Shown one piece after another: positions 16,757 to 24,683 of a DNA stretch of 64,000 nucleotides; the stretch's first letter is position 1, and every line of letters starts with the position of its first letter. This DNA is from CAYLRY01 sp964386535 (GTDB lineage: Bacteria > Chloroflexota > Dehalococcoidia > Dehalococcoidales > UBA3254). The notes beneath the pieces were generated by a model. The model ran no database searches. It was not told the DNA's origin and was given only the letters and a program-made list of their open reading frames with translations. The stretch lies in assembly GCA_964386535.1 (NCBI GenBank), contig CAYLRY010000001.1:102513-166512 (forward strand), in the 5' to 3' direction. A program made the translations under genes and the position numbers.

Positions 16757-18079
16757 GTGGAGTTTAAAAAGTTGTTCGAGCCGATCAAAATCGGACCGGT
16801 AGAGATTAAGAACAGGATAGTAATGGCGCCTATGCTAACCCATATGGCCAATGCCGACGGCAGCGTCAGCGAAGAGGAGATATGTTATTATGCGGCCAGG
16901 GCCAGGGGAGGAGCGGGTTTGATTATAACCGGGGTTTACCTGACCAGCAGGCGGGCCTGGGAACAGCAAGCCTCCAGGGCTGGCGCTCTGTATGACCGGG
17001 GGATTCACCTGACCGGAGCCTGTGAACTGGCAGAGACCATACATCAGGGCGGCGCCAAGGTTTTTATTCAGCTCAGTCCCGGCTGGGGCCGGCAGCAGGG
17101 TTACATCCGGACACCTCTGTATGCGGCCTCAGCAGGAATTCCCCTGGATGCCGGTCTGGTACTGGAAAACAGGGTGGAATCAGTCAAACCCTTTATTAAT
17201 ACAGGGCCGCAGTTCAAATCCAGCTTTAGCAATATACCTGAAGAAATGACGGCAGCCGAAATTGGGAAAGAAATCAGGGATTTTATTGAAGCTACAGACC
17301 TGGCTGTGGTGGCCGGGTTTGACGGTGTTGAAGTCCATGCGCCGCACGGCTACCTGCTGCACCAGTTTCTTTCGCCCAGAACCAACAAGAGGAAAGATCA
17401 ATACGGGGGCTCAGCCGAGAACCGCGCCAGGTTTTTAACTGAAATAATAAGCGGAGTCCGTAAAGAATTCGGGTCTGATCTGCCGGTGGGCGTGCGGCTG
17501 AGCAGCGCAGAGCATGTAGAGGGAGGTTTTATGCCGGAAGACATGCGAGGGTTTGCGGTATTGTGCCAAAAAGCCGGAGCAGATGTTATTCACCTGTCCG
17601 ACGGTTGCCAGGAGGCTTCACGCTATTTTTTCCCCGAGCAGGAAAATACCCATATACTGGAAGAGCAGGGCTGTAAATTAAAGCAAGCTATAAGCCTGCC
17701 GGTGATTTCCTTCAGCATCCATGATCCAGTTCTGGCTGAGGAAGCCATTGCCGGAGGGCAAACGGATATGATATCCGCCGGAAGGGCTTTTATGGCTGAC
17801 CCGGAGTGGCCCAACAAGGTACGGGAGGGGCGCCTGAAAGAAATTGTACGGTGTCAGCGTGAGCATGCCTGCCAGACCTCCATTTTGCGCGGGAGCGGCA
17901 TCCGCTGTATTATGAATCCCAATCTGGGCCGGGAGAGGTATATGCCGGAGTACTGGCCACAGAAGAGGACGGTGCGGATACCGGAGACCCTGGCCAGGGT
18001 GCGCGGCATTACCCAGACACACATTGTGTCACCGGTGACTCATAATAGACTGAGGATGGTGGACCTCCCCACCGGGTGA
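16757..18079 (+). CDS. Old Yellow Enzyme-family NADH:flavin oxidoreductase, FMN barrel only
   Basis: A 440-residue FMN-binding TIM barrel of the OYE / 2,4-dienoyl-CoA reductase type. It reduces activated C=C bonds or acts on related substrates. The N-terminus reads LFEPIKIGPVEIKNRIVMAPM. The catalytic segment GFDGVEVHAPHGYLLHQFLSP and the downstream TNKRKDQYGGS are intact. Near the C-terminus (about residue 370) a cysteine-bearing segment CQREHAC...RCIMNPNLGRE stands where relatives bind [4Fe-4S], but the spacing is altered and one cysteine seems missing. The FAD/NAD domain of the large members is absent. GTG start with AGGAGG seven bases upstream. It stands alone; the electron donor is unknown. 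Confidence 0.85.
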   Translation: MEFKKLFEPIKIGPVEIKNRIVMAPMLTHMANADGSVSEEEICYYAARARGGAGLIITGVYLTSRRAWEQQASRAGALYDRGIHLTGACELAETIHQGGAKVFIQLSPGWGRQQGYIRTPLYAASAGIPLDAGLVLENRVESVKPFINTGPQFKSSFSNIPEEMTAAEIGKEIRDFIEATDLAVVAGFDGVEVHAPHGYLLHQFLSPRTNKRKDQYGGSAENRARFLTEIISGVRKEFGSDLPVGVRLSSAEHVEGGFMPEDMRGFAVLCQKAGADVIHLSDGCQEASRYFFPEQENTHILEEQGCKLKQAISLPVISFSIHDPVLAEEAIAGGQTDMISAGRAFMADPEWPNKVREGRLKEIVRCQREHACQTSILRGSGIRCIMNPNLGRERYMPEYWPQKRTVRIPETLARVRGITQTHIVSPVTHNRLRMVDLPTG

Positions 18080-18237
18080 TCTTAAAACCCTTTCGGATAT
18101 AAGCGGTTTAACAATTCGTTAACAATTCTGTGATATGTTGGATAAAACCAGGGGGTAGGTTTTATACCAGGTTTTAATAAAAGGGTGTGCAGGTTAGCAT
18201 GATAACCGGATTAAATGAAGGCAATTTACGGCGGCAC

Positions 18238-18267
18238 TTTACGAAATATCCCGGGTTTACGTATAAT
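18238..18267 (+). promoter_or_regulatory. Possible promoter of the NEW3 surface protein gene
   Basis: A perfect TATAAT (18262-18267) lies about 45 bases before the start codon of the 18313 gene. The -35 region (TTTACG, 18 bases upstream) is weak. The rest of the 18080-18312 gap shows no gene. Confidence 0.35.
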
Positions 18268-18312
18268 AGGCGTAATACAGGGAAAAATCTGACTTAATGG
18301 AGGCTTGATATA

Positions 18313-19269
18313 ATGATCAGGTCCCGGTTGATACGGACTTTACTTTCGATATTAATGGTCAGCGCCATAGCAAGCGGGGTGTTCGCAGGCCAGACAGCCG
18401 TGCTAGCGCAAGACACACCTACGCCCACAGTGGTTTCCAAACTCAGGCTGCAATGCCCCTACCCGGCGCTGGCGGCGCCGTCAGGCTATCCGTTCAAATT
18501 CGAGGTGGATATCAAGCTGACCGGAACTACCAGCACACTTTTCAACCTATCCACCACCACGCTGGATGGCTGGAAAGTAACGATCACAGCAGCCACCACG
18601 GGCAAGGAAGTATCAGCCGTACAAATCACGCCTTATGATGATCCAACTTATCCTGTGACAGAGACCATTTATGTGACTCTGGCACCCTATACCCAGGTGT
18701 ACCCTGAGCCGGGTGATTACATCATTACCCTCAAAGTAACCTCGGATAAACTATCTGAAACCATGGACCTGAAAGGCACTGTGGTGCCGCAGTACAGTTT
18801 CATTCTGACCACAGAGACTCAAAATTTATATTATGTTAATGAGAACAGTTCACCCAGTATTTACGTGAGTGAAAAAGGCGATACCACCTTCTCCTTTAAT
18901 GTAGTAAACAGGGGTTCAGCCACCATTAAAGATTTAAGCTTTTCAGCCGAGGCGCCAGCAGGCTGGAAAATAGTTTTTACTCCAGCTACAGCCGATCCTC
19001 TGGGTTATAACATGATGCAGCAGATCTTTGCTACCATTACGCCGCCTTCAGGAGAGAACATTCCCGGCGACTATATGATGAAATTCAGGGCGGACAACGG
19101 ACACATTTCATCAACCATGAATGTCAGGGTTATGGTGGGAGCAGCAGCCTTTCCGGCCTGGGCTATGATGATTATTATTGCGGTAATAATAGTGGCGCTG
19201 GCCTTTGCTTACCAGCGTTTTTATAGTAAACCCAGGGCCAGAGCAGCCACGCCGGCAGCAGCCAAATAA
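18313..19269 (+). CDS. Membrane-anchored protein with NEW3 domains
   Basis: A 318-residue exported protein. It has a signal peptide (about 1-33, ending VLAQD), then two Ig-like segments resembling the NEW3 domain associated with alpha-galactosidases (about 45-155 with LDGWKVTI, and about 175-275 with APAGWKIVFTP), and a C-terminal transmembrane helix (about 285-305) with a basic tail. The two segments share the AGWK pattern with a following P-x-x-x-P, so they are an internal duplication. No catalytic motif is present. It probably sits on the outer face of the membrane in a binding or structural role, like the TIG protein at 3518. Confidence 0.75.
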   Translation: MIRSRLIRTLLSILMVSAIASGVFAGQTAVLAQDTPTPTVVSKLRLQCPYPALAAPSGYPFKFEVDIKLTGTTSTLFNLSTTTLDGWKVTITAATTGKEVSAVQITPYDDPTYPVTETIYVTLAPYTQVYPEPGDYIITLKVTSDKLSETMDLKGTVVPQYSFILTTETQNLYYVNENSSPSIYVSEKGDTTFSFNVVNRGSATIKDLSFSAEAPAGWKIVFTPATADPLGYNMMQQIFATITPPSGENIPGDYMMKFRADNGHISSTMNVRVMVGAAAFPAWAMMIIIAVIIVALAFAYQRFYSKPRARAATPAAAK

Positions 19270-19296
19270 GGCGTACCTGCTATCACACCAGCGGGT

Positions 19297-20040
19297 TCAA
19301 GGAGCTTCTACGAGCCTGGAGCAGGAACTGGAGACCCTGAGATGCTGCTTTTGAGCCAGGATGGGATTAAAAACCGCCCGGCGTCCCATGCAGGGTTCGC
19401 GTGAACAAAGCTGACAGGCTTCAAACTCCGTTTCAGTATAATAGAAGATGCCCGCACGTGATGCTCGGGGGACAAAGGCATACTTGGAGGTCAGGCTGAG
19501 GCCGATTTTTTCCTCCACACAACTCAGAAGATCAAGTAAAGGTTTTCGCTGCGCAGCCGGCCAGGCCTGAAAGTCGCCTGGACTCAGCAACCAAAGATAG
19601 TCCAGACCATATTGCCGGGTGAGGTGATCCTGGAGATGATTGACGCCGGCATCCAGGGCGGAATTTATAATGGTCTCCAGGCAATAACCGCCGGCAGCGC
19701 TGGTTTGAGACGAACTAAGCTGGTCAATCTCAGGACCGCAGGTAAGGGCAAAGGGAAAGACCCTTTCCGCCCGTGCCAGGTTAATTCGCAGCAAAACGCT
19801 ATCAAAGCGAACGCCATCAATCTCCACCGAATCGTGTGAACTACCGCTGATCCGGCAGGCGCGGTAAACAGCCCTGAGCCGGATTAAGGGGAGGGCGCGC
19901 TCTAGCATTTCAGATAAAAGCTTCTTAATGTGAGACTTCTGGAGGTGAAAGGCGAGCCGCCTCTCCAGCGCTGGGATATCAGGAGCAAAGGGAAAGGGGT
20001 CAAGTCCCTGGCATTTTACCTCTGGTGGTGTTTCTATCAA
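19297..20040 (-). CDS. Stand-alone protein resembling the B12-dependent methionine synthase activation domain
   Basis: A 247-residue cytoplasmic protein. The central part (about residues 90-200) resembles the MetH activation (SAM-binding) domain: RFSPGY-like LSPGDFQAWP, then IGLSLT, then the PxxSxSGI-like RASRAGIFYY. The C-terminal region carries a CQLC...C cluster that could bind a metal or Fe-S. Such proteins occur beside corrinoid methyltransferases, where they help return cobalamin to its active state. No methyltransferase lies in this window, so the partner is elsewhere. I rate the family assignment as moderate. Confidence 0.6.
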   Translation of the reverse strand: MIETPPEVKCQGLDPFPFAPDIPALERRLAFHLQKSHIKKLLSEMLERALPLIRLRAVYRACRISGSSHDSVEIDGVRFDSVLLRINLARAERVFPFALTCGPEIDQLSSSQTSAAGGYCLETIINSALDAGVNHLQDHLTRQYGLDYLWLLSPGDFQAWPAAQRKPLLDLLSCVEEKIGLSLTSKYAFVPRASRAGIFYYTETEFEACQLCSREPCMGRRAVFNPILAQKQHLRVSSSCSRLVEAP

Positions 20041-20154
20041 CTGAACCTACCTCAGCCGGACAAATCGGTAAATCTATACTCTGATGCTTAAATTCTATAC
20101 AAAATCCAAACATGGGGAATTTCCCCCGGTCAGGAAGGATCAAGTTGACAGGCT

Positions 20155-21531
20155 CTAATCCCGGCCGGTCTTGAGGGCTACCAGCGTCATATCATCAAAC
20201 TGGGGCTGGCCCAGGGTGAAGGCCATAATATCGCTTTTGATCTTTTGAACCAGCCCGTCAGCAGAAAGATGGCTATTCTGCTCAATCACCTTTATCAGAC
20301 GTTCTACGCCGAATTGTTCATCTTTACTGTTAATAGCCTCCGTTACGCCGTCTGTATAGAAGATTATGGTATCATCTTCAGCCAGGGTTAACTCAACTTC
20401 CTGCAAACAGATATCCTCCATTACTCCCAGGGCCAAACCTTTAGCGCTCAGGACCTTAATACTGCGGCCTCTGGCAGTAAAAAGGATGGGGGGATTATGG
20501 CCGGCATTGACGTAATTGAGTTTTTTACATTCCAGGTCCAGGGTAGCATAAAACAGGGTGATGAACATACCGGAATCTGGGGAATCCTGTGAAATCAGGT
20601 TATTAGCGGTACAGATGGCTTCGCAGGCAGTTTTGTTGGCCACCACAGTAGAACGGACGCAGGTGCGGGAAAGGGCCATAAACAGGGCAGCCGGGAAGCC
20701 TTTACCTGAGACATCCGCAATAACCAGTCCCCATTTGTTTTTAGAGACAGGGATAAAATCATAGTAATCGCCGCCCACTTCCAGGGCCGGCAGGCTGAAG
20801 GCAGCCATGTCAAAGCCTTTGAGCTGGGGGGTGGAATCCGGCAGCATGCTGAGCTGGATCTGGCGGGCCGCTTCCAGTTCAAATTTCTTTTTTTCGAGCT
20901 CCTGGCGGTATTTCTCCTTTTCAGCGGCTGTCTTCTTTTCCATGACCAGGTTGCGGATGATAAAGGTGAAAATGCCAGCCCCGGCGGCATTGGCAATAAC
21001 CATGGGCAGGATAACGCTTTCAACAACAGCCAGAGCGTCTTCGTAAGGCCGGGCGATCAGGAGGGTCAGTCCCATATGCAGGAGCTCCATGCAGGCTGAG
21101 ATAAGCGCAACCTGCCAGATTTTAGGGAAGGAGTTTTTCCGCAGGATAAAGAATATACCGCCTACCAGCCCGGCGATAACGGTGGCCAGCGAGCAGGGCA
21201 CTGCCACAAAACCGCCGGCAAAATAACGCTGAAGGCCGCCGATAAGGCCCGCGCCTACACCGATGACAGGGCCTCCGAAGATGCCGGCGATCATGGGCCC
21301 CAGGTCACGGATATTGGCAATGGCTCCGGAGGGCAGGGCAATACCCCCGTAGGTGCCGAAGATAGACAGAATACCGAAGAACAGGATGCTGATAGCCACG
21401 TTTTTATAGGTATAATGCCTGTCCAGAACCTCAGCAAAGAACCTGGTGCGGGTGATCAGATAAGCAAAAACGATAACGACGCTGGCGGTTTTTACCAGGT
21501 CGATCAAGAGGGTCTGAATTGAGACGGTCAT
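20155..21531 (-). CDS. Membrane sensor with SpoIIE-type serine phosphatase domain
   Basis: A 458-residue protein with a six-helix 5TM-5TMR_LYT-like N-terminal region (about 1-200; glycine-rich GGIALPSGAIANIRD and GGPVIGVGAGLIGG). A short coiled coil (about 200-235) leads to a SpoIIE/RsbU PP2C phosphatase domain (about 235-455). Metal-binding aspartates are visible in EVGGDYYDF, VIADVSGKG and FYTDGVTEA. It should dephosphorylate an anti-sigma antagonist in response to a membrane or ligand signal. No anti-sigma, antagonist or sigma gene lies beside it. Start at ATG 21531. Confidence 0.88.
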   Translation of the reverse strand: MTVSIQTLLIDLVKTASVVIVFAYLITRTRFFAEVLDRHYTYKNVAISILFFGILSIFGTYGGIALPSGAIANIRDLGPMIAGIFGGPVIGVGAGLIGGLQRYFAGGFVAVPCSLATVIAGLVGGIFFILRKNSFPKIWQVALISACMELLHMGLTLLIARPYEDALAVVESVILPMVIANAAGAGIFTFIIRNLVMEKKTAAEKEKYRQELEKKKFELEAARQIQLSMLPDSTPQLKGFDMAAFSLPALEVGGDYYDFIPVSKNKWGLVIADVSGKGFPAALFMALSRTCVRSTVVANKTACEAICTANNLISQDSPDSGMFITLFYATLDLECKKLNYVNAGHNPPILFTARGRSIKVLSAKGLALGVMEDICLQEVELTLAEDDTIIFYTDGVTEAINSKDEQFGVERLIKVIEQNSHLSADGLVQKIKSDIMAFTLGQPQFDDMTLVALKTGRD

Positions 21532-21663
21532 AGGGACTCCTTCCAGGGTGAGGCTCGTGGAGCGATAGCTTTACAATAATGCTAAGAAGGCAGGATGTCA
21601 ATAAGCTTGGAACAGAGAAAAGTGTGAGTCTGACTCTATGATGAACGGGCAGCCTGAACAGTC

Positions 21664-23217
21664 TCAACTCTGCCGCAGTTTGTGCCGCTGAAGCTTGCCG
21701 GTAACCGTGCGCGGCATTTCCCGGATAAACTCGATGGTGCGCGGTGCTTTGAAGTGGGCCAGACGGTCGCGCACATGGTTAATCAGTTCCTGCTCCAGGC
21801 CGGGAGAAGCAGAGAAACCGGGATTCAGCACTACGAAAGCCTTGATTTTAAGCAGTCCGGATGAATCAGGGCTGCCTGTAGCGCCGCATTCGGAGACTGC
21901 CGGGTGCTCCAGCAGTGCATCCTCAATTTCAAGGGGGGAAGTCCACTGTCCGCTTATCTTGAGCATATCATCAGCGCGGCTTTGATACCAGTAATAACCG
22001 TCTTCATCCTGATAAAAGAGGTCGCCGGTATTAAACCATTCTCCCTGGAAGACCTCTTTACTTTTTTCGTGTTTATGCCAGTACATGGAGGCCACACCGT
22101 CATTTTTAATCCAGAGGCTGCCTGTTTCTCCCCTGGCCACCTCCTCTCCTGACTCATTTTTCAACCTGCCCTCAAAACCGGGGAGGAGTTTTCCGGCGCT
22201 GCCGGGTTTTATTTGTTCCGGACGGGAGGAGAGATAGAGGCCGCCGGCATCTGTGCTGCCTACTGAGTTGACAATATCCAGGCCGAACCTGGCTTTCCAG
22301 CGCAACTGAATATCTTTTGGAAGGGCCTCACCGGCTGAGATGCATAGACGGATTGAGGAAAGGTCAAAACGGCTGCCCGCAGAATCAGCCTCTTTCAACA
22401 TGGCGTTATAGAAGGTGGGCACACTGAAAAACAGGCCTGGACGGTATTTTTCTATTATCTGGAATACTGTGGGAGGGGTTGACCAATCCGGATGCAGGAC
22501 CACCGCTGCCCCGTAGATCAAAGGCAATTCCAGGGAGTGGTTACGGCCGTAGGTGAAAAAGATCTTGGAGGTGACAAAAACAAGGTCATTTTCCGTCATC
22601 CGGAAGACTTCTTCACTGACAGGCAGCATGCAATACAACAAATCATGGTGCAGATGGACCACGCCCTTGGGCCGGCCGGTGGTGCCGGAGGTGTACATCC
22701 AGTAAGCCATATCATCCCGGGAGGTACGGGCAGGCGTTAAGATGGAAGAGGAGGATGAAATGATTTTTTCAAAATTCAGGGTGCCGGGGATGTCTGTACC
22801 GACCGCTATAATATGCCGCAGGTAGGGCAGTTCGTCTTTTAGAGCCAGTATTCTGGGAACAATATTTTCCGAGGCGACCAGTACTTTAGCCCGGCTGTCA
22901 TTTAGAAAATAGGCATAGTCCTTGTTAGAAGCCAGAGTATTGACAGGGACAGGAACAGCCCCGGTCTTCATGGCCCCGAGATAGCTATAAAACAGCTCAG
23001 GGCAGTCCGGCAGGACCAGCATGACCCGGTTTTCCATTTCTACCCCCAGATCTCTAAGGGCATTCCCGGTACGGTTTACCTGTGAGACAAGCTCACCGTA
23101 GCTTATTTTCCGGCCGCCGTAATAAATAGCTGTTTTTTCCGCCCTGCCTTCACGGAGGTGCCGGTCAGTCATGAATTCCGCCTGATTAAAATATTCCGGG
23201 ATGTTCATCATCTGCAT
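21664..23217 (-). CDS. Benzoate-CoA ligase-like acyl/aryl-CoA synthetase
   Basis: A 517-residue adenylate-forming enzyme that activates a carboxylic acid to its CoA thioester via an acyl-AMP. The AMP-binding signature reads YTSGTTGRPKGVVH. The hinge motif is present as NTGDLFYQDEDGYYWYQSRADDMLKISGQW, broken here into its family parts NTGDLF and RADDMLK. The catalytic lysine near the C-terminus lies in TVTGKLQRHKLR. The segment order and the SKIFFTYG stretch favour the benzoate-CoA ligase branch, so an aromatic acid is the likely substrate. No benzoyl-CoA reductase genes are nearby. A palindrome at 23312-23329 upstream may be its operator. Confidence 0.8.
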   Translation of the reverse strand: MQMMNIPEYFNQAEFMTDRHLREGRAEKTAIYYGGRKISYGELVSQVNRTGNALRDLGVEMENRVMLVLPDCPELFYSYLGAMKTGAVPVPVNTLASNKDYAYFLNDSRAKVLVASENIVPRILALKDELPYLRHIIAVGTDIPGTLNFEKIISSSSSILTPARTSRDDMAYWMYTSGTTGRPKGVVHLHHDLLYCMLPVSEEVFRMTENDLVFVTSKIFFTYGRNHSLELPLIYGAAVVLHPDWSTPPTVFQIIEKYRPGLFFSVPTFYNAMLKEADSAGSRFDLSSIRLCISAGEALPKDIQLRWKARFGLDIVNSVGSTDAGGLYLSSRPEQIKPGSAGKLLPGFEGRLKNESGEEVARGETGSLWIKNDGVASMYWHKHEKSKEVFQGEWFNTGDLFYQDEDGYYWYQSRADDMLKISGQWTSPLEIEDALLEHPAVSECGATGSPDSSGLLKIKAFVVLNPGFSASPGLEQELINHVRDRLAHFKAPRTIEFIREMPRTVTGKLQRHKLRQS

Positions 23218-23311
23218 TTTATATCTACCTCGTTTATCATTAACGGTAAAAAAGCAAGATATGAGGCTTCTGAATGATAAGTCAGGTGGAAATAAAGGAC
23301 TTATATAATTG

Positions 23312-23329
23312 TATAGACATTAGTCTATA
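23312..23329. promoter_or_regulatory. Palindrome upstream of the CoA ligase
   Basis: TATAGAC (23312-23318) and GTCTATA (23323-23329) form a perfect 7-base inverted repeat with a 4-base spacer, about 95 bases ahead of the ligase start codon. The size and AT-rich core fit a TetR- or MarR-type operator. The regulator is unknown. Confidence 0.45.
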
Positions 23330-23376
23330 TTATCATATCTTTCTGGTATTTCAATACCTTTTTGCCCTGACTTTAT

Positions 23377-23430
23377 TCGCCAGCAAATGGTTTCAAACAG
23401 GTATTAAGTTACTGCACCAATTTAATGAAA
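23377..23430 (+). repeat. Dispersed repeat family, partial copy D
   Basis: This stretch aligns closely with the first half of copy A (25885): both share TTTCAAACAGG or CTTCAAACAGG, then a variable AAG, then CTGCACCAATTT or CTGCTCCAATTT, then TGAAA. The second half seen in the other copies is missing. It is intergenic. Confidence 0.5.
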
Positions 23431-23559
23431 TTACACGGATCGATCAGCCTGATCTGGTAGTAAGAGGCGCGCAGACCAAATTCACCATGGTAGTCATTGC
23501 CGTGAAGTAAAAAGAGACTGAGAAAATCGTTTTACCTCTCCATATGCACTAAAAAGAGC

Positions 23560-23612
23560 TTGACAAATGAACAATTTACCTATATGATAGTTGTATAGGT
23601 CGATACACCTAT
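23560..23612 (+). promoter_or_regulatory. Strong promoter overlapped by a repeated operator
   Basis: TTGACA (23560-23565), 17 bases, TATGAT (23583-23588): an excellent sigma-70 promoter. A 7-base inverted repeat ACCTATA (23578-23584) / TATAGGT (23594-23600) spans the -10 box, and a further ACCTAT (23607-23612) repeats downstream. A repressor bound here would block RNA polymerase. Confidence 0.75.
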
Positions 23613-23633
23613 CCAGTGAAATGGAGGTGAGCA

Positions 23634-23678
23634 ATGACTTTGCAGAAATGGTATGGAGTTTGGGCGTTTCCAAGTTAA
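23634..23678 (+). CDS. Putative 14-residue leader peptide with two tryptophans
   Basis: An ATG preceded at good spacing by GGAGGTGAG opens a 14-codon frame reading MTLQKWYGVWAFPS and a TAA. It starts about 40 bases into the transcript. A perfect GC-rich hairpin follows directly after the stop codon, the classic position for ribosome-controlled folding. A second small frame (MRTLCGSDHRK, from ATG 23748) lies downstream with weaker signals. The strong ribosome binding site is the main support. Confidence 0.5.
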   Translation: MTLQKWYGVWAFPS

Positions 23679-23806
23679 GGCCCTACCCCGCGGTAGGGCA
23701 AAAGGAACTTGAGCTCGACTCGTATAGCTAAAAGAGAGAGTCAGACCATGAGGACTCTATGCGGTAGTGATCACCGCAAGTGAGTTGAGATTAAGCAGGT
23801 TATCTT

Positions 23807-23840
23807 AAGGAGGGTATCCGGAATGGATATCCTCCTTTTT
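23807..23840 (+). terminator. Intrinsic terminator of the stand-alone transcript
   Basis: A 13-bp stem (arms 23807-23819 and 23825-23837, one wobble pair) with a 5-base loop GGAAT runs into a T stretch. On the other strand the hairpin is followed by mixed sequence, so it acts mainly on plus-strand transcription. Confidence 0.8.
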
Positions 23841-23858
23841 AACAGGACAGGCTGCCTT

Positions 23859-24167
23859 TTAGACTCTTCTTAACTCATTGGCTTTGATCTGCTCCTGCTT
23901 TAGTTCTTCAATGGTGGTGGCGGCCATGGTCATGGGCTCAATAGTGCCTCTGGCGCCCATCTCAGAGGTGATACGCATCATTACATTGTTATTTTCTGCC
24001 TCCAGGATATTGCAGTAATCATAGGGGCCTAGAGTAGCATACTGGGCAATAATTTTAGCGCCCATGTTTTCAATTTCGCGATTTACTTCCCAGATTCTGA
24101 GAGGATTCCTCATCATGGTTTTTCTGCCTTCAGCCGTAAGGCGGGTTAAAACAACATAATATGCCAT
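23859..24167 (-). CDS. GYD-domain protein
   Basis: A 102-residue protein of the GYD family: starts AYYVVLTRLTAEGRKT and has the name-giving motif as LGPYDYCNILEA (GPYD in place of GxYD). The fold is a ferredoxin-like small ligand-binding or oligomerising domain, and the biochemical role is unknown. No signal peptide. The ATG is preceded by AGGAGGAGC on the minus strand. It is monocistronic and convergent with the structured transcript at 23595. Confidence 0.8.
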   Translation of the reverse strand: MAYYVVLTRLTAEGRKTMMRNPLRIWEVNREIENMGAKIIAQYATLGPYDYCNILEAENNNVMMRITSEMGARGTIEPMTMAATTIEELKQEQIKANELRRV

Positions 24168-24683
24168 TGTTGCTCCTCCTGTAATTAGTGATCAAATATT
24201 ATTGCCGCTGTCTGAGATACACACCACGGAATGCAGAACCCGCAGTCCTGAACCTGATTCAGGGGTTACTAATATACATGATATAACAGATTTAGTCTTA
24301 TCAAGTTAAGTTCACACTAATCCGGCGGTGTGAATTTGTATACGCGTTGTAAATATTTTCCAGTGGGAAGCGGTTTTTCCATTTATATATACTGGTTTCA
24401 GAGAATAATAAAATGAAACTCAAGGAAAAATAAATGGAGAAAGCGAGGAAAGCAGTATTGATCATGTTGGAAAGGTGAATAGCTGTACCATTGCCGAGCC
24501 GGTGAGAAACGTGATCCCATTGATCTTGAATGTCATCTTGACAGAGGCCTTTTTGCGGGGGTGAGACAGCGCTGTTTTATTGGAGCCGGATTACTTTACT
24601 TAAAGACCTGCTGGTTATAATATTAGAAGGCTGGATTATTTTATTTAAAGAATATTTTAGAATGGATCAATCAGGTGATTATT
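24168..24683. other. 516-base intergenic region with an inverted repeat
   Basis: No convincing gene. TTCACAC (24311-24317) and GTGTGAA (24328-24334) form a perfect 7-base inverted repeat around a 10-base GC-rich spacer, a possible operator for either flanking gene. A TATAAT-like box lies at 24616-24621, about 60 bases before the TPR gene, without a clear -35 element. Confidence 0.4.

Larger units (their letters stand above)
23595..23840 (+). ncRNA. Stand-alone structured transcript with alternative hairpins
   Basis: Between the promoter at 23560 and the terminator at 23807 lies about 245 bases with no ordinary gene. In order it shows: a tiny ORF (23634-23678); a perfect 8-bp hairpin (GCCCTACC/GGTAGGGC, 23680-23699); three alternating segments GACTC (23717), GAGTC (23738) and GACTC (23753), of which the middle one can pair with either neighbour; a 6-bp hairpin TGCGGT/ACCGCA (23760-23778); and a TTGAGAT/ATCTTAA stem (23785-23808) that overlaps the terminator arm by two bases. 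The mutually exclusive pairings recall an attenuator or riboswitch, but the next plus-strand gene is over 800 bases away. Function unknown; it matches no RNA family I can recall. Confidence 0.5.

Noticed and set aside
23274..23510. 78-codon plus-strand frame upstream of the orphan transcript
   Set aside because: It spans the 23312 palindrome and repeat copy D, has no ribosome binding site, and the product resembles no protein.
23595..23840. T-box riboswitch or classic trp attenuator
   Set aside because: The AGGGTGGNACCGCG antiterminator motif is absent, the two Trp codons are not adjacent, and no biosynthetic or tRNA synthetase gene follows.
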